Origin: Cryomorphaceae bacterium 1068
GTDB taxonomy: Bacteria > Bacteroidota > Bacteroidia > Flavobacteriales_D > Cryomorphaceae
DNA length: 64,000 nucleotides
Assembly (NCBI GenBank): GCA_027214385.1
Contig: JAPVXR010000002.1
Location: forward strand, 248,001 to 312,000
Direction: 5' to 3'
Below the pieces are notes generated by a model. That model ran no database searches, was not told where the DNA came from, and saw only the letters and a list, made by a program, of their open reading frames with translations. This document shows, one piece after another, positions 1 to 8,905 of the stretch (position 1 is the stretch's first letter; the number at the start of each line of letters is the position of its first letter). The position numbers and the translations under genes are program-made.

Positions 1-1
1 T

Positions 2-1420
2 GCCGGACTTCATTTTCAAGATCAGAAAGTAGATCGCAACGACGACGGATTTTTGGATATGCCGACCCGCGAAGGAATTAAGTTATTGAACCGCTGGAAA
101 TACTTCGGTGATTATTTTCGCTCGCAGTTTATGGCTTCATATGCTTATGAAGACCGCACATCCGGTCAGCGCGATTTCAATTTCAGTGACGACTTTGGTA
201 GCGAGAATGTTTACGGTTTCGGGATGGAAGTCAATCAGATCGACTTCATGGCGAAAGCGGGAATTCTTTCCAAAAAGCGCGAAGACCGCAGCGTGGGCAT
301 TCACACCATCTTTTCGCGCACGGATGTCGATTCCTATTTTGGAAACAATCCATACGTTGGAGTACAAACAACAGGAAGATTGAATGTGACCTTACAGCAG
401 AAGTTTTCGAAGTATAGCGACCACTCCATCTCGACGGGTCTTCATTTTCTCTACGACGAGTACAACGAATCATATCTTGATTCAGCATTCAACAGGATCG
501 AGCGGGTGCCCGGAGCCTTTGCTGAGTACACCTACGAGCGACCGCGATTTACTTTGGTGGCTGGTGCGCGCTACGACGCGCATAACCTTTACGGCGGGCA
601 GTTCTCCCCTCGATTGCATTTGAAGTACAACCTGCGACCTCTCACCACCATCCGGACAACCCTTGGTCGAGGTTTTCGGTCAGCCAATGCCTTTGGAGAT
701 CAATTGGGATTACTCGCTTCCTCAAGACAAGTACGTGTTTTGGACACTCCTCAAGCGGAGGAAAGTTGGAATACGGGAATCTCCTTTCTGCACAAATTTG
801 AGTTGTTTGATCGGCAGGCAGTCATCAACACGGATTATTACTACACTTGGTTCCAAAATCAATTGGTGGTAGATCGCGATTTTAGTGCGCGCCAATTGCT
901 CTTTTATAACCTGGATGGTGAATCAACAGCTCATAGTTTGCAGGCTGATTTTCAAATGGAGCCTCTGAAAGGACTTGGCATGAAATTCTCGTACAAGTAT
1001 CAAGTAGTGGAGACCGATTACTTAGAAGGAAGACTGCAAAAACCCCTGATCCCTGAGCACCGTGCCTTGATAAATGTCGGTTATACATCGCCTGACGGCA
1101 ATTGGTACCTTGACTTTACGACCAATTATTACGGGATGTCACGACTACCCGATACGCAGATGAATCCCGAGAATTTGCAATTGGAGGCGGAAAGCGAGAA
1201 CTTTTTACTCTTCAATACACAAGTGACGCGAACCCTCGGAAATTTTGAAGTTTATGTTGGTTCCGAAAACCTCGGTAACTTTATACAGGCAGATGCCATA
1301 GTAGATGCTGAAAATCCTTTTGGCGACTTTTTTGATGCTACCATGATATATGGACCATTAAATGGACGTACCGTATATTTGGGAGTGCGATTTAACCTTG
1401 AAAAACAATCTAAAAAATGA
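2..1420 (+). CDS. TonB-dependent receptor, C-terminal part (5' end outside window)
   Basis: The frame is open from base 2 with no start in view, so the gene begins upstream. The visible 472 residues are all beta-barrel in character: alternating aromatic and polar strands, many Tyr/Asn/Arg turns, and a final strand ending in VYLGVRFNL, which is typical of the last strand of an outer-membrane barrel. TonB receptors take up metal chelates, vitamins or oligomers using TonB energy. The stop overlaps the start of the next gene (ATGA), and that gene encodes a heavy-metal-binding domain, so a metal (possibly copper or another soft metal) is a reasonable but unproven substrate. The plug domain lies outside the window. 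Confidence 0.85.
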   Translation, partial: AGLHFQDQKVDRNDDGFLDMPTREGIKLLNRWKYFGDYFRSQFMASYAYEDRTSGQRDFNFSDDFGSENVYGFGMEVNQIDFMAKAGILSKKREDRSVGIHTIFSRTDVDSYFGNNPYVGVQTTGRLNVTLQQKFSKYSDHSISTGLHFLYDEYNESYLDSAFNRIERVPGAFAEYTYERPRFTLVAGARYDAHNLYGGQFSPRLHLKYNLRPLTTIRTTLGRGFRSANAFGDQLGLLASSRQVRVLDTPQAEESWNTGISFLHKFELFDRQAVINTDYYYTWFQNQLVVDRDFSARQLLFYNLDGESTAHSLQADFQMEPLKGLGMKFSYKYQVVETDYLEGRLQKPLIPEHRALINVGYTSPDGNWYLDFTTNYYGMSRLPDTQMNPENLQLEAESENFLLFNTQVTRTLGNFEVYVGSENLGNFIQADAIVDAENPFGDFFDATMIYGPLNGRTVYLGVRFNLEKQSKK

Positions 1421-1758
1421 AAGCAATAAAATTAATTCTGGTGTTCTGTTTCTTCGCTACTATTGGTATGGCCAATGAACCAGGCGAACTAACCGTAAAA
1501 TCTTCGATTGTCTGCGATATGTGCAAGACTACGATTGAAGAAGGACTCGCTTACGAAAAGGGAATTAAGCGTGTGGCGGTAGACGTAGAAGCTAACACCA
1601 TTTTTGTAAAGTATAATGAGAAGAAGCTCAATGAAGATGAAGTGAAAAGTCTTATTGCAGGACTCGGCTACGCTGCTGATAACGTTAAACCCGTCAAAGA
1701 GGCTTACGACAATCTTCACGGATGCTGCAAGATGCCGGGAGCTTGTGGAGACAAATAA
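1417..1758 (+). CDS. Secreted heavy-metal-associated (HMA) domain protein
   Basis: This 113-residue protein has a signal peptide (about residues 1-19) and one HMA fold with the CxxC metal site at Cys33 and Cys36 (VCDMCKTT). A Cys-rich tail near residues 103-110 (GCC...GAC) could add ligands. HMA domains bind Cu(I) or other soft metals and act as chaperones or transporter domains. The signal peptide puts this one in the periplasm or outer membrane. It overlaps the upstream TonB receptor by 4 bp, so the two are translationally coupled and probably form a metal-handling unit. The metal cannot be told from the sequence. Confidence 0.85.
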   Translation: MKAIKLILVFCFFATIGMANEPGELTVKSSIVCDMCKTTIEEGLAYEKGIKRVAVDVEANTIFVKYNEKKLNEDEVKSLIAGLGYAADNVKPVKEAYDNLHGCCKMPGACGDK

Positions 1759-2275
1759 GCCAATCATTCACGCTGTAAATGGTATGGCTCCATTCTTGGA
1801 AGAAGGTGTTTGGGTGGCGCCAAATGCTACGATTGTAGGAGAGGTCCACATCGGTGCGCGAAGTAGCATCTGGTACCAAACTGTTTTGCGCGGCGATGTC
1901 GGCAAAATTGTCTTGGGAAATGACGTGAACATTCAGGATGGATCCGTCCTCCATAGCACCACTGGAAAGAGTCAGGTTATTTTAGGAAATCGCGTGTCGG
2001 TGGGCCATCGAGCCATTGTGCACGGTTGTACGGCCGAGGATGACGTGCTTATCGGAATGGGTGCCATAGTAATGGACAACGCCTATCTCGAAAGAGGCTG
2101 CATAGTAGCTGCGGGAGCGGTTGTTTTGGAAAATTCTCGTGTGGAATCGGGCTGGATTTGGGCAGGTGTTCCTGCGAAGCCAGTTAAGAAATTGACAATT
2201 GAAGATGCTCTGAAGATGACCCAAGGAACAGCAGCGGGTTATGTAAAATACAAAGAGTGGTTTAAAACGAAGTGA
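1745..2275 (+). CDS. Gamma-carbonic anhydrase family protein (hexapeptide repeat)
   Basis: This is a left-handed beta-helix protein built on hexapeptide repeats, about 176 residues from the chosen start. The zinc ligands of gamma-carbonic anhydrases are present as His70 (IQDGSVLH), His88 and His93 (GHRAIVHG), with the accompanying Gln64 and Asp65. I chose GTG at 1745 because the translation then begins METNKPIIHAVNG, matching the usual family N-terminus. The first ATG (1784) would cut off the first strand. With GTG the gene overlaps the HMA gene by 14 bp. Many family members have no shown carbonic anhydrase activity, so the exact reaction is uncertain. Confidence 0.85.
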   Translation: METNKPIIHAVNGMAPFLEEGVWVAPNATIVGEVHIGARSSIWYQTVLRGDVGKIVLGNDVNIQDGSVLHSTTGKSQVILGNRVSVGHRAIVHGCTAEDDVLIGMGAIVMDNAYLERGCIVAAGAVVLENSRVESGWIWAGVPAKPVKKLTIEDALKMTQGTAAGYVKYKEWFKTK

Positions 2276-2281
2276 TCAATC

Positions 2282-3553
2282 CTATTTGAGTACGAGCTTT
2301 TCTGCGCTAAGGACTTTATTGTTTCCAATCAATTGAATCAGGTATAGCCCGGGTGGTATGTTGGATACATCAAATTTCCCTTCATGAGTCTGCCAAGAGA
2401 AAGAGGCTACGATCCTTCCCCAAATATCAAAGATGCGAATGTTCTCCATATTCCTGCCCGAAGGATTGGTTAATTGAATAGTGATCTTATCACTGGCGGG
2501 GTTGGGGAAAATCACCATCTCTTCTGAGTTCCTATCTCGCGTTCCTAGCGTCAACTCAATGCTTATAGTCTTTGAGAAAGTAGCCGATTTGCCGCATTTA
2601 AAAGTAGTCAGCACAACCGTGTAAACTCCGCTTTCATCATAGATATGGGTCGGATCTATTTCCGTGGAGGAATTGCCATCGCCAAAACTCCATGAGAGGG
2701 AATCAAAGTTTTCAGTAGTGTTGGTGAACGTGACTACTCCTAGATTGATCTCCTCAGAAAAATCAGGATAAGTCTGAACCAAGGTGTAATTCCACGATTC
2801 GAGTTCATCGAACACAATGAGCTTTGCAGCTTGTCTTATTGTATTTGCCGTAGTTTCGGGCAAAGTGGAGCTCCAAGTCACCAACGCAGGATCATTTTTG
2901 AATATCATGGTGTAGAAGGCACAGGCAGCAGCATAAGATCCTGCTAACGAAGGGTGCGAGCCGTCTGCGGTGTAAAGACCTATCTCGGAATGGTTTTCAC
3001 GTAAGTACCTCCATACAGCTCCTGTCGGGGCTATTTCAGTATGGTATATATCAGCCATATACGTATATGTAGCTCTGATGGAATCATCCATTCCTTCATA
3101 GGTGCAAACCCACGGAATAAACCCACAATTATTGACGTCACCATTTTCTCTCCCCCAAGTCATATAAAACATGGGCTCGCTGCATTCGTAGTTCGAGCGG
3201 ATACTATCAATCAGGATCTCAGCGAAAGGGTATAATTCTGCCTCTTTATATTCCGCACTGAAAGAAGTTTCCTGACTCTGCGCTTGAAGCGCAACATAAT
3301 CCCAGTTGTCAGCGGCAATTTTATTTAAAGTAGTGGGGTTGGTGGCGTGATTTAAAAAGCGCGCACCCCCCGGGGTATTGGAGTCAAAAATGAGTTCATC
3401 GCCAGTATTAGTAGCCATGTTCGAGACCATGGCTGGTAATGTGTTGTAGGCCGTATAGCTATTGCCAATAAAGAGAACTTTCTTAGTGGTTTGCGCTTGA
3501 ATGTTCGATAGTGCCATGCAAGCTAAAATCACATACGTTGCTAGCTTTTTCAT
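2282..3553 (-). CDS. Secreted SGNH/GDSL-like hydrolase with PKD domain and T9SS type A sorting domain
   Basis: The 423-residue protein has a signal peptide (1-20), then an SGNH-hydrolase fold with the block I motif IGNSY (Ser32) and the block V motif DGSHPS (Asp197, His200). Around residues 265-345 lies a PKD domain (WSFGDGNSS), and residues about 350-423 form a T9SS type A sorting domain (IFPNPASDKITIQL and a basic end). SGNH enzymes hydrolyse esters of carbohydrates or lipids. The substrate here is unknown. The protein is predicted to be exported and attached to, or released from, the cell surface by T9SS. Its start overlaps the murI stop (ATGA), so it is probably co-transcribed with murI although unrelated in function. 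Confidence 0.82.
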   Translation of the reverse strand: MKKLATYVILACMALSNIQAQTTKKVLFIGNSYTAYNTLPAMVSNMATNTGDELIFDSNTPGGARFLNHATNPTTLNKIAADNWDYVALQAQSQETSFSAEYKEAELYPFAEILIDSIRSNYECSEPMFYMTWGRENGDVNNCGFIPWVCTYEGMDDSIRATYTYMADIYHTEIAPTGAVWRYLRENHSEIGLYTADGSHPSLAGSYAAACAFYTMIFKNDPALVTWSSTLPETTANTIRQAAKLIVFDELESWNYTLVQTYPDFSEEINLGVVTFTNTTENFDSLSWSFGDGNSSTEIDPTHIYDESGVYTVVLTTFKCGKSATFSKTISIELTLGTRDRNSEEMVIFPNPASDKITIQLTNPSGRNMENIRIFDIWGRIVASFSWQTHEGKFDVSNIPPGLYLIQLIGNNKVLSAEKLVLK

Positions 3554-4356
3554 TTGAGGGTCTTTTTCTCGAGCTTGAGTTTCTCACCAAAGAAGAGCCT
3601 CGTGCTTTGCTCAAATGAGTGGGTCTTTTCTGAAACAAAGAAGTGATGATCGCCTGTCAATTTTTTCGAGGAAAAACCACGTTTTTTCAATTCTTTTTGA
3701 AGGCTTGTGGCCACAATGGTGGAGGAGTCGATCACTTCCGTTTTTCCTGTATAGTAAGATTCTACTTCGGGTTTGATCAGAGGGAAATGGGTGCATCCCA
3801 AGATTAATGCCTGAATCCCTTTTAGCGTGCTTTTCTCAAGGTAATTGTTGATGATGGCTTGAGAGATTCGGTTGTTGAAAAAGCCCTCTTCAATCATGGA
3901 TACGAGGAGGGGCGTGGCCAGCATCGACACTTTCAGGTCGGGGTTATTCTTCTGAATGCGCTTGGCATAGCTCCGACTATTTACAGTGGCTTTTGTGCCG
4001 ATCACTCCGATTTTACCTTTCTTGTATTTCTTGGCTGCATACTCCACGGTAGGATCAATCACGTTGATAACGGGAATATCGTCTGGAGCGATTTCTCGAA
4101 CATTAGGGTAGGCTGTAGCCGAAGCTGAGTTGCAGGCTATTACGATTGCCTTGCAATCATTGTTGAGTAAGAACCGCGTAATTTTTTCAGAGTAACCTTG
4201 TATCGTTTTACCTGTTTTTTCGCCGTAAGGCAAATGAGCAGTATCACCAAAATAGATGAGACGTTCAGCAGGCATAAGCTCATTGATGGCTGCAGCCACG
4301 GTAAGTCCACCGATACCGGAATCGAAAATGCCAATAGGGCGAGAATCAGATTTCAT
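3550..4356 (-). CDS. murI: Glutamate racemase
   Basis: Glutamate racemase interconverts L- and D-glutamate for peptidoglycan synthesis. The 268-residue protein begins with the family motif IGIFDSGIGGLTV (Asp12, Ser13) and has both catalytic cysteines, Cys75 in ACNSAS and Cys188 in ILGCTHFP, with His190 after the second. The length is normal for the family. The gene lies downstream of two OmpH-like genes, separated from them by a terminator hairpin at 4362-4394, and overlaps the next gene by 4 bp. Confidence 0.97.
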   Translation of the reverse strand: MKSDSRPIGIFDSGIGGLTVAAAINELMPAERLIYFGDTAHLPYGEKTGKTIQGYSEKITRFLLNNDCKAIVIACNSASATAYPNVREIAPDDIPVINVIDPTVEYAAKKYKKGKIGVIGTKATVNSRSYAKRIQKNNPDLKVSMLATPLLVSMIEEGFFNNRISQAIINNYLEKSTLKGIQALILGCTHFPLIKPEVESYYTGKTEVIDSSTIVATSLQKELKKRGFSSKKLTGDHHFFVSEKTHSFEQSTRLFFGEKLKLEKKTLK

Positions 4357-4361
4357 TGCAC

Positions 4362-4394
4362 AAAAAAAGGGATGTCTAAGATAACATCCCTTTT
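4362..4394 (-). terminator. Rho-independent terminator after the OmpH genes
   Basis: An 11-bp stem (AAAAGGGATGT at 4365-4375 against ACATCCCTTTT at 4384-4394) encloses an 8-base loop. On the minus strand the stem runs into seven T residues. It lies 21 bp past the OmpH stop and just before the murI start, so it separates the bamA-ompH transcript from murI. Confidence 0.8.
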
Positions 4395-4415
4395 CGGGTT
4401 ACTATTTTGTTTGGC

Positions 4416-4907
4416 TTAAAGTCCTAACTGAACCTTCACTTTTGCTGTTACATCTTCGCCACCCGCAAATAGCAGGCTGCCGTTGCTCGCGTCGAAAATA
4501 TAGGTGTAACCACCAGCCTCACCTACGGCTACGGCAGCAACACGTACTTTTTCGAACATACCTGCCATTAGCTCGTTTTGTTTGGTTTCAATTTCAGTGT
4601 AAGCTGTTTGCTGAAATTCTTGAATTCGTTTTTGCAAATCTTGAATCTCACCGGCAGCGCTGGCCTGCATAGCTTCTGACATTGAAGTGTCACTCTCGAA
4701 CTCGGTAACTTTTGCTTGATACGTTTCTACCATTTTATTCAAACGGCCTTCCAATTTGAGTTGTAGTTCTTGAATTTCTTTTTCAGCGGCAGCTCTTTCC
4801 GGTAAGAGTGTTACAATTTCTTCAAAGTTCGCGTGACCTAGCTTTTGTGCTTGGGCAGATACTGTCGCTCCGATGATCAATAATGCTGCAATGATTAGCT
4901 TTTTCAT
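4416..4907 (-). CDS. OmpH/Skp family periplasmic chaperone
   Basis: This is a small (163-residue) OmpH/Skp protein. It has a signal peptide ending at AQA, a short first strand (LGHANFEEIV), a long charged coiled coil (about residues 35-115, with heptads of Leu/Gln/Glu) and a C-terminal beta segment (GYTYIFDASNGSLLFA). Skp holds unfolded outer-membrane proteins on their way to BamA. I use the ATG at 4907 because the residues before it are low-complexity and the signal peptide begins there. It follows a second OmpH gene and bamA, the usual arrangement in Bacteroidota. Confidence 0.9.
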   Translation of the reverse strand: MKKLIIAALLIIGATVSAQAQKLGHANFEEIVTLLPERAAAEKEIQELQLKLEGRLNKMVETYQAKVTEFESDTSMSEAMQASAAGEIQDLQKRIQEFQQTAYTEIETKQNELMAGMFEKVRVAAVAVGEAGGYTYIFDASNGSLLFAGGEDVTAKVKVQLGL

Positions 4908-4944
4908 TTCTGTGTTTTGATTACTAAATGTCTGTTTTCTGTGA

Positions 4945-5559
4945 TTATCGACGAGGTGATTGTCCGTCTTTGCTTTGTTCTTGACGAGTGTCTGATCCGC
5001 TATCTTGATCGCTGTCATCGCTGTCATCGCGGTCGCTGGCACTAACACCAAGTCTACTTAAAACCCGATCGCTCTTATCGTAACGAGGATCGGCATATAA
5101 GATATTTGATTGGCCGGCTTTGTCAAAGATGACTGAGAATCCTCCGCCGTCAGCGACCTGTTTAATCGCCTGAAAAACTTCTTCTTGAATCGGTTGGATC
5201 AATTCTTCTCTTCTTCTGAAAAGATCTCCATCCACACCGAACCGTTGTCTTTGCAGTGCTTTTGCCTCTTCTTCTTGACGAATGATTTCATCCTCTCTCT
5301 CCTTGCGCATATCCTCCGTTAAAAGCACCTTCTCAGCTTGGTAGGCTTTGTAAAGTCGATCGATTGCTTCATAGCGCTGCTCGATCTCTTTTTGCCACTG
5401 GCTGGAAATTCGATCCAACTCTTTTTGAGCATCTTGATAAGATTCCAAATTCTTCAAGATGTAATCTGTATCGACATAGGCATATCTCTGAGCTGAAATA
5501 GTCAAACTGGAAAGAGTGGCTATCGATAGGAAGAAAAATGCTTTTGAAATTTGTTTCAT
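4945..5559 (-). CDS. OmpH/Skp family chaperone with acidic Asp/Ser tail
   Basis: This 204-residue OmpH/Skp homologue has a signal peptide (1-23), the starting strand RYAYVDTDYIL, a long coiled coil (about 40-130) and the closing strand FSVIFDKAG...ILYAD. The last 30 residues or so are a low-complexity tail of Asp, Ser, Gln and Lys that is not part of the Skp fold. It lies directly downstream of bamA and upstream of a shorter paralogue, so the cell has two Skp-type chaperones made with the Bam insertase. The tail may be a species-specific extension of unknown function. Confidence 0.9.
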   Translation of the reverse strand: MKQISKAFFFLSIATLSSLTISAQRYAYVDTDYILKNLESYQDAQKELDRISSQWQKEIEQRYEAIDRLYKAYQAEKVLLTEDMRKEREDEIIRQEEEAKALQRQRFGVDGDLFRRREELIQPIQEEVFQAIKQVADGGGFSVIFDKAGQSNILYADPRYDKSDRVLSRLGVSASDRDDSDDSDQDSGSDTRQEQSKDGQSPRR

Positions 5560-5605
5560 GTCTTAATGATCAGGCCCTTAGAGGGGCAGCGAATTTACAA
5601 TATTT

Positions 5606-8155
5606 TTACAGTTCTCCAAGATTCATGCCAATGGTAAAGTGAAACTGTCCTTGTGGCATAGCTGGTCGGCCGGGCACATCGTCAAATCTCCAACCGTAAT
5701 CCAGTCCCATCAAACCGAACATTGGAAGGAAAATCCTCACCCCCAATCCTGTGGATCGATACATTCTGAATGGGTCGAAATTCTCAATGCCATCGTAGGT
5801 ATTTCCAGCCTCCACGAAGCCCAATGCAAAAATGGTGGCTGAAGGATTAAGCGATAGCGGGTACCTTAACTCCAAAGTTTGTTTCATTACAATATTGGCT
5901 CCTTCGGCGGGAGAGAGACTTAGGTCGTCGTAACCACGAAGGGCAATAATTTCACGACCATCCAAGGCAAAACCCGTCAATGCTGCTCCCCCAAGGTAGA
6001 ATCGCTCAAAAGGAGAAATACCTTTAGCACGGCTGTAGTAGCCCAAGAATCCAAATCCTGATCGAGTCATCAATACGAGCTTTGGTGCCAACTCGGTGTA
6101 CCACTCTGCAGTTAATTTCCATTTGTAGTATTCTGCCCATTTGTAGCGGGTCTGTTCTGTTATGTCACCATCGTAATCTATGCCATCCCAGAGAGAATAA
6201 GGCAGAGTGAACTTCGTATTGAATCGAATGTTTGATCCCCATCGAGGGAAGATGGGATCAAAAACCGAGTTTCTTGAAATGTTCGCGATGAACGAGAGGT
6301 TATTTGATGTTCCGTTTTGGAAAGCAAAGATTCCCGTTCCACCTCCACTGCGGAAATTTCTAATGTCGTAGTAGAGGTAGCTCACACCTACGAGAAGTTG
6401 GAAGTAATCATCGGGCCATCCCAATCGCTTACCTAAACTTACGTTACCCCCTGTGATATATAGGGACTGTCTTTCTGCACCGTTGCGTTCTTGCTCTTTT
6501 GTTACTCCATTGGTTTGAACTGAGCGTTGGAAACCGACCGTAAATGCATTTGCCTTTTTCCCTCCAAGCCATGGCTCGGTGAAGGAAATATTGTAGGATT
6601 GGAAGAAGCGTCCATTTGACTGTGCTCGCAGAGAAAGGCGCTGGCCATCCCCTGCCGGAAGTGGATTCCAAGCTCCTTTTTGGAAGAGCTTGCGCATACT
6701 AAAATTGGTGAGGGAAACACCTAAAGTTCCAACAATTCGGCCTGCACCCCATCCACCGGAAAGCTCTATCTGATCGGACGGTCGCTCGGCAACCGTGTAG
6801 ATAACGTCCACCGTACCGGCTTGATCGTTCTGGACCGGGTTTACATTGAATGCCTCCGGATCAAAATACCCCAATTGAGCAAGCTCGCGCTGGGTACGAA
6901 TAATGTCTGATCGACTAAAAAGCTCTCCTGGCTTGGTTTTGATTTCTCTTCGAATGACATGATCACTCGTCTTGGTATTCCCTTTTACAATGACTCTGTT
7001 GATGCGGTATTGACGCCCTTCATAAATCCGAATTTCCACGTCAATGGTATCATTCGTTACGTTCTTTTCTACCGGGATCGCTTGGAAAGCCAGATAACCG
7101 TCGTCCAAATAGAGGGAGCTCACGTCTCCCCCGTTAGGGTTCATAAAGAGACGTCCCTCAAACTTTTCTTGATCGTAAATCTCACCACGTTCTATTGCCA
7201 AAATGGCCGATAATTTGGACGAACTGTATTTTGTGTTTCCGACCCACTCTACATTACCAAAATAGAATTGGTTGCCCTCTCTGATGTAAACATCAATATG
7301 AACGGTTCCGTCGGGATTCCTGTAGACGGAATCTCTGAGAATCTTCGCGTTTCGATAACCATCTTTGTTGTAGGAATTGATGATATTCTTAAGATCGCTT
7401 TTGTACTCCTCTCTGATGAATTTTGACCTTTTGAAGATTCTTAAGAAGTTCTTCTCCTTAGTCTTCTTCATCGACCTCAGGAGCTTTCTTTCGTTCAGCT
7501 TTTCGACTCCAATTAAATTGAGGTCACCGATTTTGACCTTCTCCTTTTTATCCACAGCGATCACTAAATACTCGCTGTTTGCCACCAAAGTATCGGGCAC
7601 TTGCGTGATTTCCACAAAGGCGTCCAAGTATCCCTTCTCTTTGTAGTGCCCCTTGATGATGTTCGAGGTATTCGTCAGAAGGTTTTCATTTACTATCGTC
7701 CCGCGAATCAAGTTGATCTTGTCACGAAGTGTTTCTGCTTCACCCTTTGAGATACCGTCAAACTTAAATCGGGATAAACGAGCTCTTTCGGTTAATTCTA
7801 TGTTCAAGAAAATCTCGCTACCTCGAACTTCCGTGGCCTTAATTCGAATATTCTCAAAGAGCTTTTGTTTCCAAAGATTTTTGATGGCTTTGGATATTTC
7901 CTCACCCGGAATGGTGATGGTTTCTCCGACGGAGAGTCCAGAAAATAGAATGATCGCCTTTGAATCGAGATTTTTCGCTCCTGAAACCGTAATACCACCT
8001 ACGGTAAATTCTTTCGGAATCCGATAGTCTATCTCCAGCTCACCTAACCCTACCTGCGCTTTAAGCGATGTAGAGATCAGCATAGCAAAGGCAGCAAGGC
8101 CAATGAGTAACCTAATAGGTAATTTGCTCGCTGATTTTCCCAAATCTTCTTTCAC
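5606..8155 (-). CDS. bamA: Outer-membrane protein assembly factor BamA
   Basis: BamA is the Omp85-family insertase that folds beta-barrels into the outer membrane. The 849-residue protein has a hydrophobic export signal (about 12-34), a series of POTRA domains (roughly 50-430, e.g. GITVSGAKNLDSKAI and YRINRVIVKGNTKTSDHVIRREI) and a C-terminal barrel (about 470-849). The start is a GTG that overlaps the end of uppS by 44 bp. The next ATG would truncate the signal sequence. Gene order uppS-bamA-ompH-ompH matches other Bacteroidota and supports the name. Confidence 0.96.
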   Translation of the reverse strand: MKEDLGKSASKLPIRLLIGLAAFAMLISTSLKAQVGLGELEIDYRIPKEFTVGGITVSGAKNLDSKAIILFSGLSVGETITIPGEEISKAIKNLWKQKLFENIRIKATEVRGSEIFLNIELTERARLSRFKFDGISKGEAETLRDKINLIRGTIVNENLLTNTSNIIKGHYKEKGYLDAFVEITQVPDTLVANSEYLVIAVDKKEKVKIGDLNLIGVEKLNERKLLRSMKKTKEKNFLRIFKRSKFIREEYKSDLKNIINSYNKDGYRNAKILRDSVYRNPDGTVHIDVYIREGNQFYFGNVEWVGNTKYSSSKLSAILAIERGEIYDQEKFEGRLFMNPNGGDVSSLYLDDGYLAFQAIPVEKNVTNDTIDVEIRIYEGRQYRINRVIVKGNTKTSDHVIRREIKTKPGELFSRSDIIRTQRELAQLGYFDPEAFNVNPVQNDQAGTVDVIYTVAERPSDQIELSGGWGAGRIVGTLGVSLTNFSMRKLFQKGAWNPLPAGDGQRLSLRAQSNGRFFQSYNISFTEPWLGGKKANAFTVGFQRSVQTNGVTKEQERNGAERQSLYITGGNVSLGKRLGWPDDYFQLLVGVSYLYYDIRNFRSGGGTGIFAFQNGTSNNLSFIANISRNSVFDPIFPRWGSNIRFNTKFTLPYSLWDGIDYDGDITEQTRYKWAEYYKWKLTAEWYTELAPKLVLMTRSGFGFLGYYSRAKGISPFERFYLGGAALTGFALDGREIIALRGYDDLSLSPAEGANIVMKQTLELRYPLSLNPSATIFALGFVEAGNTYDGIENFDPFRMYRSTGLGVRIFLPMFGLMGLDYGWRFDDVPGRPAMPQGQFHFTIGMNLGEL

Positions 8156-8855
8156 GATTTTGATAAACTACAATTGCCTCGAAGAAATCTTCCTTTTTAA
8201 AGTCAGGCCAAAAAACTGAGGTGAAGTATAACTCACTATATGCTATTTGCCAAAGCAAAAAGTTGCTTATTCTTTTTTCCCCACTTGTTCTAATGAGTAG
8301 TTCGGGATCAGGAATATCGCGGGTTTCAAGATAAGAATGGATGGTGTCTTGATCGATTGAGTCGAGGCTCAATTTATCATTTTTAACATCTTCGCTTATT
8401 GCTTTGATTGCCCTTGTTATTTCCCATCTCGAGCTGTAGCTCAAGGCTAAAACAAGTGTTATTCTTTTGTTATCCTTCGTTCGATCAATAGCTTGTGTCA
8501 GTGTCTCTCGGCAATTTTCCGGCAAAAGGTTCAAGTCTCCAATGGCTTGGAGTCTCACTTCCTTGTCCTGAAGCTCATCTATTTCTTTAACAATGGTTTG
8601 CACCAATAAATCCATCAGTGCTGAAACTTCTTCAATGGGTCGGTCCCAGTTCTCAGTGCTGAAGGCATAGAGCGTCAGGTATTTTACTCCAATATCTCCA
8701 GCTGCCGAAAGTGTTTCCCTTACTGCGCTCACGCCGTTTAAGTGACCAAAAATCCGCATTTCGCCCTGAGTCTGCGCCCAACGACCGTTGCCATCCATAA
8801 TCACGGCGACGTGCTTGGGAATTCTCTTGGGGTCTATTTGGTCTTTGAAGCTCAT
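8112..8855 (-). CDS. uppS: Isoprenyl transferase (undecaprenyl diphosphate synthase)
   Basis: The enzyme condenses isopentenyl diphosphate with farnesyl diphosphate to make the C55 carrier lipid for cell-wall and polysaccharide synthesis. The 247-residue protein has the signature HVAVIMDGNGRWAQ (catalytic Asp21) and the C-terminal RTSGEKRISNFLLWQ motif that binds the homoallylic substrate. Length and motifs are fully normal for a cis-prenyltransferase. It lies 50 bp downstream of the DUF6089 gene and overlaps bamA. Confidence 0.97.
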   Translation of the reverse strand: MSFKDQIDPKRIPKHVAVIMDGNGRWAQTQGEMRIFGHLNGVSAVRETLSAAGDIGVKYLTLYAFSTENWDRPIEEVSALMDLLVQTIVKEIDELQDKEVRLQAIGDLNLLPENCRETLTQAIDRTKDNKRITLVLALSYSSRWEITRAIKAISEDVKNDKLSLDSIDQDTIHSYLETRDIPDPELLIRTSGEKRISNFLLWQIAYSELYFTSVFWPDFKKEDFFEAIVVYQNRERRFGKISEQITY

Positions 8856-8905
8856 TTTTTGAAGGTGCGCAAAGGTCTTAAAAATTCGGACATTCTAAAA
8901 GGTCA

